Shown here piece after piece: positions 33,128-45,780 of a DNA stretch of 64,000 nt. The notes beneath the pieces are model-generated. The model did not search any database. It had not been told where the DNA came from and saw only the letters and a list, made by a program, of their open reading frames with translations. Positions within the stretch are counted from its first letter, which is position 1. Each line of letters opens with the position of its first letter. The DNA comes from Fallopia convolvulus. Its lineage: Eukaryota; Streptophyta; Magnoliopsida; Caryophyllales; Polygonaceae. Made by a program: the position numbers and the translations under genes. The stretch spans positions 19,465,824-19,529,823 of the forward strand of contig OZ024733.1 of NCBI GenBank assembly GCA_964016875.1, given 5' to 3'.

Positions 33128-33495
33128 AATGTAATGTAATAACCTTTTATTGGAAAAGCGAATATTAAATTTTATCTAAGTCCATGTTATCTATATGTTT
33201 ATGTATGGTAACTATGATTTTCACATTTTATTATGTGAAAAGGGATAAATTAAACTTAGATTCTTTTTGATACATTGTTGCACTTCATTAAAATCATAAT
33301 GTCCAAAATAGAAGAAATTCGAGTTCTTATTTCTCTTTTTTTTATCATCAAGCAAACACTTCATTCAACTTAAACAACCACCGTTCAAAAGCAAATCATA
33401 AAAACCAGATGGAAAGGAAAAGTTATTAAAAAGAAAAACAACACTCAAAGGGGGCCATTTGCTCAACCAATCTACAACACAATTGGCATTCCTCT

Positions 33496-35843
33496 TCACG
33501 TATTCCCACCTGCACAAATCAGAGTTGTAGCTTGCTTAGTAGTAATGGCTATCAAAGTTCCCATGAGAGTTCTCAGAAGAGTTCCACCTCGCAGCAAGCC
33601 AATCACCTTCTTGTTGTCGAACTCTATGATAATTCTGGAGAAACCCGCGTCTGGAGCAGCTTGAAGTCCCCATCTAATCACCTCTGCTTCCACTACATCA
33701 ACCGTCGTTCCTGCTTAGGGTCTCTTAGCACCAGCCAAAATAACCAATCCATCTGCATCACAGCCTAAGATTCCAATCCCGCAGTGTTTCTTTTTTAACA
33801 AAAGCGTCGTAACTTACTTTTATCCAGCCTATCGGCGGCTTTTGCCACCCACTCTCTTCAGTAACAATTGTGTTTGGATCACAATTCAACATACATGCTC
33901 TATTATATACGTCTAGGCTTTGGATACTTTTGTTGACGACCTCAGTTGGGTCTGTCTCCTGTCCCTCAAAAACACCAAGATTTCTTGCCCTCAAAAATAC
34001 CAAGATTCCAAGGAAAGCATACAATGCTCCAAATATCCCCACTCAACACTGTCATATGCTTTCTCCATGTCCAACTTGAGTTCCATAAAACATTTTTTGC
34101 TTGGCGTCTTCTTTTTCATGTAGTGAAATATTTCAAAAGCCATCAAGACATTATTAATAATAAGTCTTCCCGAAACAAAAGCACTCTGATTTCCTGAGAT
34201 CACCTTCTGTAAAATCGGGTTCAGTCTATTGGCTATCACCTTGGAAACAATCTTATATAGGATATTACATAAGCTGATAGGTCTCAAATCCATCATGCGA
34301 AAAGAGAGTGATTTTCAGAATAAGAGCAATAAAAGTATGATTCAAGCGATTAGGAAGATCCCCCTCCATGCAAAATATTAAAAACAAACTGAATCACCTC
34401 CTCTCCAACAATATCTCAGTGTTTTTGAAAAAAAAAAGCTGACATACCATCATGACCCGGAGATTTTGTAGGATGCATAGAAAAGAGAGCCGAATGTACC
34501 GCGTGTCCAGTGAATGCACGTGACAGTTGAGAGTTTTCCTCCTCCGTTACCAAATATGGAATTCCTAGAGGTGCCGTGTCAAATTGTGTGTCATGATCGG
34601 TTCTAAATAGCCCCTTAAAATAATCCACACCCACTCTCTCCCTGTTACATCGATTCCTCCACTCCATACCGTCATCATCCACTAACCTCTTCAGTTTGTT
34701 TCTTTTTCTCCTACTATTTGCTTTAGCATGGAAGAAGGTCATATTTCTATCACCCCATTTTAGATTATGCTGTTTTGCTCTTTGAAACCATAAGATCTCT
34801 TCTTTTTCCATAAGTTCACTCTCCTCCATCTCAAGGGCTCGCCTTCTTCTAAACAAATCCCCTTTCATACCATTCTTGTGCAGCCTTCGTAACTCTTCTC
34901 TGACTTTCCTTAAATTTTCTCCAATATGCCTAAACTTCCTCTTATTCCAACCCTTCGAATGTTGCATACACTTTTCCAATCTTCCGATGACACCCCCTTC
35001 CTCATTACCCAGCCGCGGACTCTTTCGAGCATTAGCCACTACAAATTGACACCCCTCGTGCTGGGCCCACATGGCCTCAAACCTACTCAACCGAGCTCTC
35101 GTCACCTCCTCCTTCGGCACTTCTAAACACTTAAATTCCTCTAAGATGATGGGAACATGATTCGAACCCTCCCTCTCCAAATGTCTAATTATGCCCCCCC
35201 GGATGTAGATTGACCCACTTTTCATTAGCAAAACCCATATCAAGTCTTTCCAGAACAAAGTCATCACCCACTCTCCCGTTATCCCAAGTATATCTATGTC
35301 CCGAGTAAGGCAAATTCTTCAGCTCACGCATCTCAAGTGCTTCCCAAAAGGCCCTAATTTTCTCAAAATCAAGTGGCAAGCCACCTTCCTTACCTTCCAC
35401 GCTCATCACTTGGTTAAAGTCTCCAATGAAAACCCACTCCTCATGATCATCTTCATACAGTTTCTTTAGGAGTTCCCACGTAAACTCCTTCTCCTCCATC
35501 CTTGGCCATCCATAAACACAAGTTAGTCTCCATAACTCCCCACCTTTTTTCCAAGCCCACCACAACATCAATATGGTGACTAGTATAAGACTTAACTTCG
35601 ACCTTAATCTCCTCCTCCCACAATAAACACAAACCTCCCAATCTTCCAATACATTCCACCAAAAAACACCCGTAAAATCCTAACTTTGAACGAATTTTCC
35701 ATTTTCTTACGGTCACACTTTGTTTCCATAAGAAAAACCATCCTCTGGGCCTCTCGCCTCACTAAATTAGCGAGTCTTCCAATTGACCAGGCCTTCCCCA
35801 ATCCCCGACAATTGAAGCTTAAGGTATTCATAATGATCGACAA
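33496..35843 (-). pseudogene. LINE ORF2: endonuclease, partial RT, RNase H
   Basis: The endonuclease spans about 35843-35200 in two frames (NTLSFNCRGLGKAWSIGRL, WVFIGDFNQVMS, SGHRYTWDNGR, LERLDMGFAN). The linker (34416-35267) ends SPGHDGMSAFFFQ, the usual entry to RT. RT begins DLRPISLCNILYKIVSKVIANRL ... NQSAFVSGRLI ... LDMEKAYDSVEW, then stops near 34020. The palm with the catalytic FADD, the fingers and the thumb are absent. The frame resumes in the spacer (GWIKVSYDAF, compare GWIKVNFDAA) and an RNase H-like domain (GLQAAPDAGFSRIIIEFDNKKVI). A small ~25-bp repeat lies at the deletion joint (about 33955-34015). Not functional. Confidence 0.85.
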
Positions 35844-35999
35844 GTGAGACTCTCCATCTCTTCCGCCAATACCATAAGCTTTTGTTTCTTTCCAATCTCA
35901 TCAACCAACATATCATCCACTATTTCACCCCCCCATTTTCCTTTTCCTTGGTGAGCTTCGCGTAATTACTTCCTTTACCCCATTTCCAGTCCTCGCTCT

Positions 36000-37240
36000 C
36001 CTCTTCCAAGAGCCACCACTTGTTATTTTTTTTACTTACTCTTGGCTTTTGGTAAACCCTCATCAACTTCTTTCCCTTTCTACCCTTGCTATAAACTCCC
36101 TCCTTCTACAACCCCCTCTTTCTTTTTGCTCTCTTATCCCCCACTTTTTAAACCTACCTTCTATAACAAGCAACCCTCCTTTAATGATAATGCCTCTAAT
36201 TTATTAAGTGTTTCCACCACCATATCCCCTTATGCCCTTGATCTTTGTTCACTCTCTCCCTAATCACTCCCATTATTTTCAGCATTCCCTTTTTCTAATC
36301 CCCCTTTTGAGGCAATTTCCTCACTTTTATTCCCCTTTTTATTTCCCCATGCCCCTTATCAACAGTGTCTTCTTCCTCCTCCAAAAGATGCATTCAGGAT
36401 TTCCTAGCCCTCACACCCTCCCCTAAACTTTGTCTTGAACCTTCAATACAATCTTTCTTTTTACCTACTCTTTTTAGAATAATCAACTCTTGTTCCTTCT
36501 CATACTCATTCCTCACTTGATATTTCCGCATGGGCGAGGCTCCCAATCAAACCCCATACTCTCCTTGAAGTTCTTTTGCCTCTCCATCCTCACAATGTAG
36601 CTCCAAACGCCCTAATCTGTCGCATGAGTAACAAAAGTAGCCTCTCATACTTTATTTCCACCCATAGCTTCTTGCCATTAACTCTCATTATCAATCCTTT
36701 CCTCAAAGGCTTTGTGTTATCAGTCATCACACAAACTCTTATAAACATGGAATGCACCATCAATTCTTCCTTAGACACTCCATCTATCCCACCAAACACC
36801 TTTCATATAGCTTCCAATATTTCCATATTCATTGTAATCAATGAAAAATCATAAACCCTAATCCAGAACGCCACCTTAGTTATCTCAATCTTCGATGGCT
36901 GCTACGAACCTACTTCCTTCAAGACTAACATCGTTTAGTCGAAAGACCATGGTCCTTCTGCCAAAACTTTGTCTTTCTCCTTCACATCAACAAATTGGGA
37001 GATAAACAAATTCGATCCAAGTTCCCGAACAATAAAACCTTCCTTCACCTTCCAGGCTCCTTTCATGGTTGATTTCAATGCATAGGCATTAAAAGGGTGG
37101 TTGTTAATAGAATACCAACCAGGATCGCTCCTCCTCCATCATCCTAGTTTCCCTTCTCCACCGCCCCAACCATCTCTATGCATTCTTCTTCTGTTAAAAC
37201 AATGTCTCTCTTTGCCCCTGCGATAACTCCCTCTTTGCTG
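36000..37240 (-). pseudogene. LINE ORF1 remnant (DUF4283-type RNA-binding protein)
   Basis: The translation contains AFWIRVYDFSLITMNMEILEAI and, in 36799-36590, FGGIDGVSKEELMVHSMFIRVCVMTDNTKPLRKGLIMRVNGKKLWVEIKYERL. That is the DUF4283/zinc-knuckle region of plant L1 ORF1, which should bind the element RNA. The zinc knuckle itself is disrupted (LLLLLMRQIRAFG). Multiple stops. Confidence 0.65.
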
Positions 37241-37399
37241 TTAGAACCGGTCACGAACACACAAAAGAACACGGTGAACCCGCACGTAACAACGGGAAAT
37301 CCCTAGCCCCCATAGCCAGACGCTGGAGAGAAGTAGCAGACAAATGAAAAGCTAGAAAACGCTCGTCCTCAATCGCCTCTCCTGAATTTTTGTTTCTAA

Positions 37400-39395
37400 G
37401 GTTCATATAAGGTTAAAAGAAATCATAGGTGAGATTGATTCACATTGTTCATAAAAACAAAAAAAATTAAATTAGGTTTCATAATTTTGATGAGAGGAGA
37501 CATTATAGAGAATGTGATGATGATGATGTGATTAGAATAATACCCTATGAAAATGATAAGGGATCATCAATTGAACCAAAAAAGGGTGAGACCATTGATG
37601 ATCAAGATGATCTTGATGTTCATAATGAAGATTTTGAATTTTGTGTTTCTAAAAAATATGATCACTGAAAATGTAGGAGGGGAGATGAAGAAAAATGATG
37701 GGGGAAGAGTGGGAAGGGATTAAGAAGAATGAACTAAAGAAGGATGTTGCAAGGGCATTGAATTGTGTTGACCGAGTGAAGAAAGAAGGCTCATTGAATA
37801 AGATTGGGACTGATGTAATTATGTAATTTCATGATGTGTAAAAGGTTTCCATGGAAGGTTCTTTCCATGAGCCTAAGATCTCTGCTCTTTTTTAGTGGCA
37901 TATCCCAACCCTCCCTTATTACTTTTGCATTTTTTGTTGCAACTTGTCCATAAAATGTTCCTTTTTGTACTTGATGTTTATGCTTAAAATTGAGTTGGGG
38001 AAGAAATGTTCTCAAATATGTACTTGTTTATTCAAGGCTAGCTTAATGATTATAGGATATGCTTAGATTAGATTCCGTGGTGCGCTTAAATTAGATGAGC
38101 AATGAATCCCTTATTTCATTGTAAATGTAGGATAAAAAAATTGAATGAAATGAGAAATGAATAAATCTAAGCACCCACATCCATCAAAGTGGGAAAAATC
38201 TCCCTCCTTATCAGACAGTTTATAATTGGGTTTATATATAACATTAGAATTTTCATATATAATATTCCAATGTTCATGTATTTGTGTTTGATTTCGTCCC
38301 ACTTGTTGTTGTTCATGTATTTGTTTTGGCTTTTATTTTGTGATGGCCCATTCTACTTTTTTTTTGTTGATGACTTATGTTTTTTTATGTTTCTTTTTCA
38401 TTATTGTACACTTGTTACTCATTATTGTTTTGAATTCTACTTCATGTTGGCTGCATTTTCAAAGTATCTGATTCTTTTCAGGTTTGCTTCATGTGGTGTG
38501 AAGTTTGATGCGAAGATAGTTGTTAACTTTATGTGCTATTTTAACTCACATTTTGCGCCTCATCTTTGGCAGTTTTATTCATCCCGTTTTTAATTGATTT
38601 GTCATAGCCTATTAGCTCAAATGATAAAGCATTGTGTTGATACACATTGATGTGGATTCAAATTCTTCATAGGATACATTTTGTACTTGTGATATATCAA
38701 TTCAAAGTTTGGTATTCATGTATCATGTTCAACTTCATATATATTACCATAAAATTTGTGTTTTTTAATGTTGATATAAATAGTTTGGATGCTCACATAT
38801 TCCATATGTAGGTTCATGTATTGTGTTTAAATGTAGGTTTACAATTAACTATTGTTTTAAGTTGTGTGTTCGAATCTAAACAAAACAAAGTGTATACATT
38901 CACATATTATATATTAATTTCATAGATAACACTCTTATGTTCATGTATTATATATAAATGTTCATATAAATTTATAATAAAACATCTTATATACTTATGT
39001 TATACCTTATTGTTCTACACGTATATAAACCAAAGAAAGAGAAGACATGGATTATTTGTCATATAACGCAAAAGGTTATGAAAATCAAATGGAGAACGAA
39101 AATGATAGCTTGGATGACTATTCCGCTCCACCACGCAAAATAACAAAGAAAGTGAACCAAATCAAAATGGAGAGAGGCAAAGCTCCAATAAAACAAAACA
39201 TAGTTAAATATATTGAAAGAAAAGTTATTTATAAAGAAAGGTTTAACCATGACAATAAGTTTTAAACTTATAAAACTTGTTCAACAAGTGAGACAAGTTG
39301 TTCCTTAAGAAGATTGCATAGGTCTTAGGAGCACAAAAGAAATCATAAAACTCTAAAAATCACAACAATAGAACATACGAAAATAAAGGTATGCT
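37400..39395. other. AT-rich unassigned region
   Basis: No convincing gene. It includes a GAT-rich stretch (37515-37620), a SINE-like segment (38600-38670) and T-rich DNA whose long hydrophobic frame (38189-38593) is compositional. The region ends at the target duplication of the LTR element at 39401 and its sequence resumes at 45781. Confidence 0.4.
38600..38670 (+). repeat. tRNA-derived (SINE-like) segment
   Basis: A-box-like TATTAGCTCAAATGATAAAG (38610-38629) and B-box-like GTGGATTCAAATTC (38651-38664). Not a full tRNA. Confidence 0.4.
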
Positions 39396-39400
39396 GACAA

Positions 39401-42379
39401 TGTAACACCCCGACTTTCGTTGGGGCGCCACTCGGTGGTAGACCCTATCTAGGTACTACTCAGATTAGTCGGACAACAAAATCACTCGGATCTTGCAACT
39501 CGGGCACGACGAGAAAACAAATAAATATCCAACTTTTTATTTTAAACAGAACGTGGAAAACATGATAGTGTTCTCGAATTCATGAACAAGGATAACAAAT
39601 AGGCAACTCTGCAATTTCAACCATCCTAAACCAGTTCTATTCGACTACCAACAAAAGAATTCAACTGACAGTTATAAATACATAGGTAACCAAATCCCAA
39701 CAACCCGGACCTAATGACACATGTGCTAACATCCGCTTCACCACTTCGTAGATGATCTATCAAATTCCTCAAATGTACCTGAAACTGTAAAAAAAATTAC
39801 CCGAAGGGTCAGCTACAATTCTAATTCAAGCTGAAAGCGTGAGATGCGTATAGAACGTTTTAAAAACCACACAGAACCCTAGCAATCAAAATTCACACAT
39901 AACCCAATAATTATCAATTCATATTCATTCAACACTCAACATTTAAATAATCACACAGACACCCATACCCGCAGAGACAAAATCACACAGGCACACATAT
40001 ACACATATACACACATACAGACCACATCACAACTATAACCACAAAAGAAAAACCACATTAACACAATAGTATAATTAATAAGGATCACATCAATAATAAT
40101 AACTAATAGGATAATAACTTCCACTAGGATACTACCAACATATACAACCACAAAGAACATTCTGTCAAACCAAACCTCATAATACCAGTCCATTCAGACA
40201 AAATCCATCAAATAAAATAGCAATCAACATCCTCCTCAAATCCAAATGGCACCCTCCGGCCTCTCATCTATGGCGCACAGTCAGGGCGCGTACCATATAC
40301 ACGTGCCCATTTCACCTATTCACCCTTCTTTCCCCGGCTAAACCTCTACTAGAGCGTTTGTCAAAACAATTTATTTTATTTTTAGAAGGGGGTCCCTTCC
40401 AGCCGCATGACCATGCCCGGGGGCCACTTCATCTCCAACTTTACCCGTGATCCATGGCCATACCGGAGGAACCCAGTGCACGCATAACGAAAATATTTAA
40501 AAACGATTTTTCATAATTTCAAAAACATATACAAGCACGTAATATGGAATCATTCCAAAATAAGGTTTGCACATTCAAATCAATCATTTAACACATAACG
40601 GTCGTAAGCAAAGCAAGTCGACAGACGATTTAAACGGAAACAAACACACAGCGAAAGAAAGATAGACCCAAACAAGTCACAATCACAACCACAATCACAG
40701 TTCGAGCACAATCACAATTCGAACGCAATCACAAATTCATACACAATCGCATTCACATTCCCAATTACAATTACATCCACAATTACAAGCACAAACACAA
40801 TCACATTTACATTTATAAAGACAATTACAATTACAGTTCTCAAACGAACAATTACAATCACAATTACAATACAGTTACCAACACAATCTACAAATATGAG
40901 TACTAACACAATTACGAATAAAATTACGAGGTTCACAAGCATAGAGAGAAAACTTTATTTTAAAAGTAAAATTAATATGCAGGGGACTAGTTCCCAAAAC
41001 CAATTTCACATACATGACACCCAATCTAACAAGAATTGAATTAAGCCGAGCAAGTCGCAGAACGACTTACCTGGAATGGCGGATTTCTTGATGACTACGA
41101 AAAGCTAAGAACCCGTGTAATAGCGATCTGCTGAGGAAAACAACCGGGCAGAAAACAATCACCACCAGTGCCGAGGTCGCGATTCAAAATCAAAACGAAT
41201 TGTCCTTAGTGTAGCGAGAATGGTGGCTCTCAATCTAGTCAGAACCAGATCGGCGACGCCCATGGCCAAGAAGATTGTGAACATTGATGGCGGAGATGAC
41301 TTGCGGTGAGACTGGCTAGTTCTTGCGCCGGATGGAGAGATCGGTGGCAATGAATGCTCGATCTTTGCTCCCACGGAGAAAGGGTGGCAGATTTGAGTGG
41401 CGTCGAGCGAGTGAACGTGCTCAAATAGCGACGTTGGCCCCGATTCGAGGTGGAATGACGAGGAACAAGACAAATCGGGATTAGAAAACGAAGGAGTTGC
41501 GATGGGTCTAGCCAAACGGTCCGGCGGCAACAACCGGGTCGAGTCTTGTCACGGATCTTGATGACGAGGAACGAGGGTTGAGGGGAACGAACGAGTGCGG
41601 CAAGGCTCGTCTTCTTGGGACAGAAAGTGTGGCGGCGGATCCCAAGCTCTCACTGTCGCTCTTTATGTAACAATGGAAGGAGGCGGGTGTAACGTGTAAG
41701 TGTTGGTTAGGGTTCCTCCAAGAAGCAGATTACCAACGAGGAAATAGGATAGGAGAGGCAAGGCTTGGGCCTTTCAACTGGGCCGACTCAACCAAGCTTC
41801 TGAGCCCAACATCAACAAAGGAAGAACTAAAGGAAATTTGGGCCTCTTGGTCCAAAGTAATTAGATAGAACAACTGGATAGGGAGAGGAAGGTGCATAAA
41901 AGCAGTAGCCTTGGACTTCCGAGACCCGGGTATTACATATACCCCAACTTAAAAGAAGTTTCGTCCCAAAGCTTGGGAAAGACATAATGATAAAGGGAAA
42001 ACTAGATCAAATTCGAGGTTTCACAAATACCTCCTAAGAGTTTGTTCGTCCCCAAACCGTTATTTCTCAACTTTGAACTCCAAACATGATTCCACAAAAG
42101 CAACAAAAAAACAACTGCAAGCCAAAAAAACAAGGTTATTGAGTCCAACAAACACAACTAATCTCCTTTCAAATGAATATAGTCAAACAGAGCATCAAGA
42201 CAATTAAAGAATCTCAGTTGAGTCAACCCAACAAAAAAACCAAACGAGTGTTGGGTAATCACGTAGATATTCTACTGTCTTGCAAAAGAAATTAAGGTAT
42301 TAACGAAGTAAACTGTAGCTAAAACTATGTGAAACTTAACATAGACATATGTGTGGTTTTGTTATCTCGAGGTTCTACA
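39401..42379 (-). repeat. 3' LTR (minus orientation), 2,979 bp
   Basis: Contains two further polypurine/LTR-start modules near its upstream edge (42015-42060 and 41931-41975), an imperfect CAATCACAATTCG-type repeat (40676-40930) and the Tekay block tccccggctaaacctctact (40332-40351). Frames within it are present in both LTRs but carry no domain. Confidence 0.85.
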
Positions 42380-42868
42380 ATCACCTCCCCCTAAGAAAAC
42401 GGTTCGTCCCCAAACCGTCAATCCGAGATAGATAAGAATACAGAACATAGATAGACAACTTGGAATCAACAAGAATCACACGAAGTCATCAATCACTAAA
42501 AATAAGTTCATCACATCCGATACACATGACTAAACTCGTTTTTATAGAAAATAGTCAATCCACATAACAATGTAAGCAAGGAATCTCGATTCAATCAAAC
42601 TAACAAATAACCAAACATCCAAGCAAGTACACAAATATATATTCTGTCGTCCTGCAACCAAAAATAAGGTGCTAATTATTACACAACGGAAGGTCCTTCA
42701 ACTGGTGGTGGCGTAGTCACGACGTGTCATCTACCTACTAAATGCAAAATACCTACCCCATTTAAAACATTTCAAAACATCAGCCGAATTGTTTTTAAGT
42801 TGTACCTCGGTCACCTCCATTATTAAGTTCCATGTGCCCTTGTTGTCAACCTGGCTCTGATACCAATT
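42380..42868 (-). other. Interior of the LARD-like element with PBS and PPT
   Basis: PBS: minus-strand TGGTATCAGAGCCAGG at 42850-42865, three bases inside the 5' LTR, complementary to initiator tRNA-Met. PPT: minus-strand CTTAGGGGGAGGTGAT at 42380-42395, directly before the TGTAGAACC LTR start. The ~450 bp between them are non-coding. Confidence 0.85.
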
Positions 42869-45775
42869 TGTAACACCCCGACTTTCTCTGGGGCGCCACT
42901 CGGTGGTAGACCCTATCTGGGTACTACTCAGATTAGTCGGACAACAAAATCACTCGGATCTTGCAACTTGGGCACGACGAGAAAACAAATAAATATCCAA
43001 CTTTTAATTTTAAACAGAAGGTGGAAAACATGATAGTGTTCTCGAATTCATGAACAAGGATAACAAATAGGCAACTCTGCAATTTCAACCATCCTAAACC
43101 AGTTCTATTCGACTACCAACAAAACAATTCAACTGACAGTTATAAATACATAGGTAACCAAATCCCAACAACCCGGACCTAATGACACGTGTGCTAACAT
43201 CCGCTTCACCACTTCGTAGATGATCTATCAAATTCCTCAAATGAACCTGAAACTGTAAAAAAAAATTCCCCGAAGGGTCAGCTACAATTCTAATTCAAGC
43301 TAGAAAGCGTGGGATGCATATAGAACGTTTTAAAAACCACACAGAACCCTAGCAATCAAATTTCACACATAACCCAATAATTATCAATTCATATTCATTC
43401 AACACTCAACATTTAAATAATCACACAAACACCCATACACGTAGAGACAAAATCACACAGGCACACAGATACATATATACACACATACAGACCACATCAC
43501 AACTATAACCACAAAAGAAAAACCACATTAACACAATAGTATAATTAATAAGGATCACATCAATAATAATAACGAATAGACCATTCAGACAAAATCCATC
43601 AAATAAAATAGCAACCAACATCCTCCTCAAATCCAAATGGCACCCTCCGGCCTCTCATCTATGGCGCACGGTTAGGGCGCGTACCATATACACGTGCCCA
43701 TTTCCCCTATTAACCCTTCTTTCCCCGGCTAAACCTCTACTAGAGCGTTTGCCAAAACAATTTATTTTATTTTTAGAAGGGGGTCCCTTCCAGCCGCATG
43801 ACCATGCCCGGGGGCCACTTCATCTCCAACTTTACCCGTGATCCATGGCCATACCGGAGGAACCCAGTGCACGCATAACGAAAATATTTAAAAACGATTT
43901 TTTCATAATTTCAAAAACATATACAAGCACGTAATATGGAATCATTCCAAAATAAGGTTTGCACATTCAAATCAATCATTTAACACATAACGGTCGTAAG
44001 CAAAGCAAGTCGACAGACGATTTAAACGGAAACAAACACGCAGCGAAAGAAAGATAGACTCGAACAAGTCACAATCACAACCACAATCACAGTTCGAGCA
44101 CAAGCACAATTCGAACGCAAACACAAATTCAAACACAATCGCATTCACATTCCCGATTACGTACAATTACATCCATAATTACAAGCACAAACACAATCAC
44201 ATTTACATTTATAAAGACAATTACAATTACAGTTCTCAAACGAACAATTACAATCACAATTACAATACAGTTACCAACACAATCTACAAATATGAGTACT
44301 AACACAATTACGAATAAAATTACAAGGTTCACAAGCATAGAGAGAAAACTTTATTTTAAAAATAAAATTAATATGCAGGGGACTAGTTCCCAAAACCAAT
44401 TCCACATACATGGCCCTCAATCTAACAAGAATTGAATTAAGCCGACCAAGTCGCAGAACGACTTACCTGGAATGGCGGATTTCTTGACGACTACGAAAAG
44501 CTAAGAACCCGTGTAATAACGATCTCCTGAGGAACCCAACCGGGCAGAAAACAATCACCACCAGTGTCGAGCTCGCGATTCGAAATCAAAACGAATCGTC
44601 CTTAGTGTAGCGAGAATGGTGGCGCTCAATCTGGTCAGAACCAGATCGGCGACGCCCATGGCCAAGAAGATTGTGAACATCGATGGCGGAGACGACTTGC
44701 GGTGAGACTGGCTAGTTCTTGCGCCGAATGGCGAGATCGGTGGCCATGAATGCTCGATCTGTGCTCCCTCGGAGAAAGGGTGGCGGATTTGACTCGGTTG
44801 AGCAAGCGAACATGCTCAAACAACGACGGTGGCCCCGATTCGAGGTGGAATGACGACGAGCAAGAAAAATCGGGATTAGAAAATGAAGGAGTTGCGATGG
44901 GTCTAGTCAAACGGTCCGGCGGCGACAACCGGGTCGAGTCTTGTCACGGATCATGATGACGAGGAACGAGGGTTGAGGGGAACGAGCAAGAGCGACAAGG
45001 CTCGTCTTCTTGGGACAGAAAGTGTGGTGGCGGATCCCAAGCTCTCACTGTCGCTCTTGTGTAACAATGGAAGGAGGCGGATGTAACGTGTAAGTGTTGG
45101 TTAGGGTTCCTCCAAGAAGCAGATTACCAACGAGGAAATAGGATAGGAGAGGCAAGGCTTGGGCCTTTCAACTGGGCCGACTCAACCAAGCTTTTGAGCC
45201 CAACATCAACAAAGGAAGAACTAAAGGAAATTGGGCCCCTTGGTCCAAAGTAATTAGATAGAACAACTGGATAGGGAGAGGAAGGCGCATAAAAGCACTA
45301 GCCTTGGACTTCCGAGACCCGGGTATTACATATACCCCACCTTAAAAGAAGTTTCGTCCCGAAACTTAGGAAAGACATAATGATAAAGGGAAAACTAGAT
45401 CAAATTCGAGGTTTCACAAATACCTCCTAAGAGTTTGTTCGTCCCCGAACCGTTATTTTTCAACGTTGAACTCCAAACATGATTCCACAAAAGCAACAAA
45501 AAAAACAACTCCAAGCCAAATAAAAACAAGGTTATTGAGTCCAACAAATGCAACTAATCTCCTTTCAAATGAATATAGTCAAATAGAGCATCAAGACAAT
45601 TAAAGAATCTAAGTTGAGTCAACCCAACAAAAAAACCAAACGAGTGTTGGGTAATCACGTAGATATTCTACTGTCTTGCAAAAGAAATTAAGGTATTAAC
45701 GAAGTAAACCGTAGCTAAAACTATGTGAAACTTAACATAGAAATATGTGTGGTTTTGTTATCCCGAGGTTCTACA
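42869..45775 (-). repeat. 5' LTR (minus orientation), 2,907 bp
   Basis: Collinear with 39401-42379. The main difference is a ~79-bp segment present near 40100-40185 and missing near 43580. Many substitutions separate the copies, at a few percent by eye. The CA-rich minisatellite recurs at about 44070-44330. Confidence 0.85.
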
Positions 45776-45780
45776 GACAA

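Larger units (their letters stand above)
33336..37340 (-). mobile_element. L1-type LINE, internally deleted
   Basis: The 3' end is a short poly(A) (plus-strand T run 33336-33343), with RNase H, RT start, endonuclease and ORF1 remnants reading leftwards in L1 order. I could not identify a target duplication, and the 5' boundary (about 37340-37400) is approximate. Confidence 0.8.
39401..45775 (-). mobile_element. Complete non-coding LTR element with ~2.9-kb LTRs
   Basis: Two LTRs (39401-42379 and 42869-45775) enclose only 489 bp. Both ends are flanked by perfect GACAA target duplications (39396-39400 and 45776-45780). Read on the minus strand, the LTR begins TGTAGAACCTC and ends GGGTGTTACA. 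The primer-binding site matches initiator tRNA-Met and a clean polypurine tract precedes the 3' LTR. There is no gag or pol. The LTR end is homologous to the Tekay LTRs at 4400-4515 and 21560-21671, so it is a Tekay-dependent LARD/TRIM-like derivative. Confidence 0.9.

Noticed and set aside
38189..38593. 134-residue hydrophobic frame, membrane-protein-like
   Set aside because: Phe/Tyr/Leu richness follows from T-rich DNA. No start context, splice signal, domain or neighbour supports it, and a SINE-like repeat follows at once.
40712..40942. Valine/isoleucine-rich frame on the minus strand (also at 44129-44338)
   Set aside because: It is the translation of the CAATCACAATTCG-type minisatellite within both LTRs, not a gene.
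41159..41533. 124-residue frame in the LARD-like LTR (copy at 44635-44928)
   Set aside because: Present in both LTRs with a frameshift between them. No domain; typical of GC-rich LTR segments.
42869..45775. A tandem array of three LTR units (LTR-interior-LTR-interior)
   Set aside because: The extra interior-like sequence at 45330-45775 is the LTR's own 5' edge. The GACAA duplications show a simple two-LTR element.
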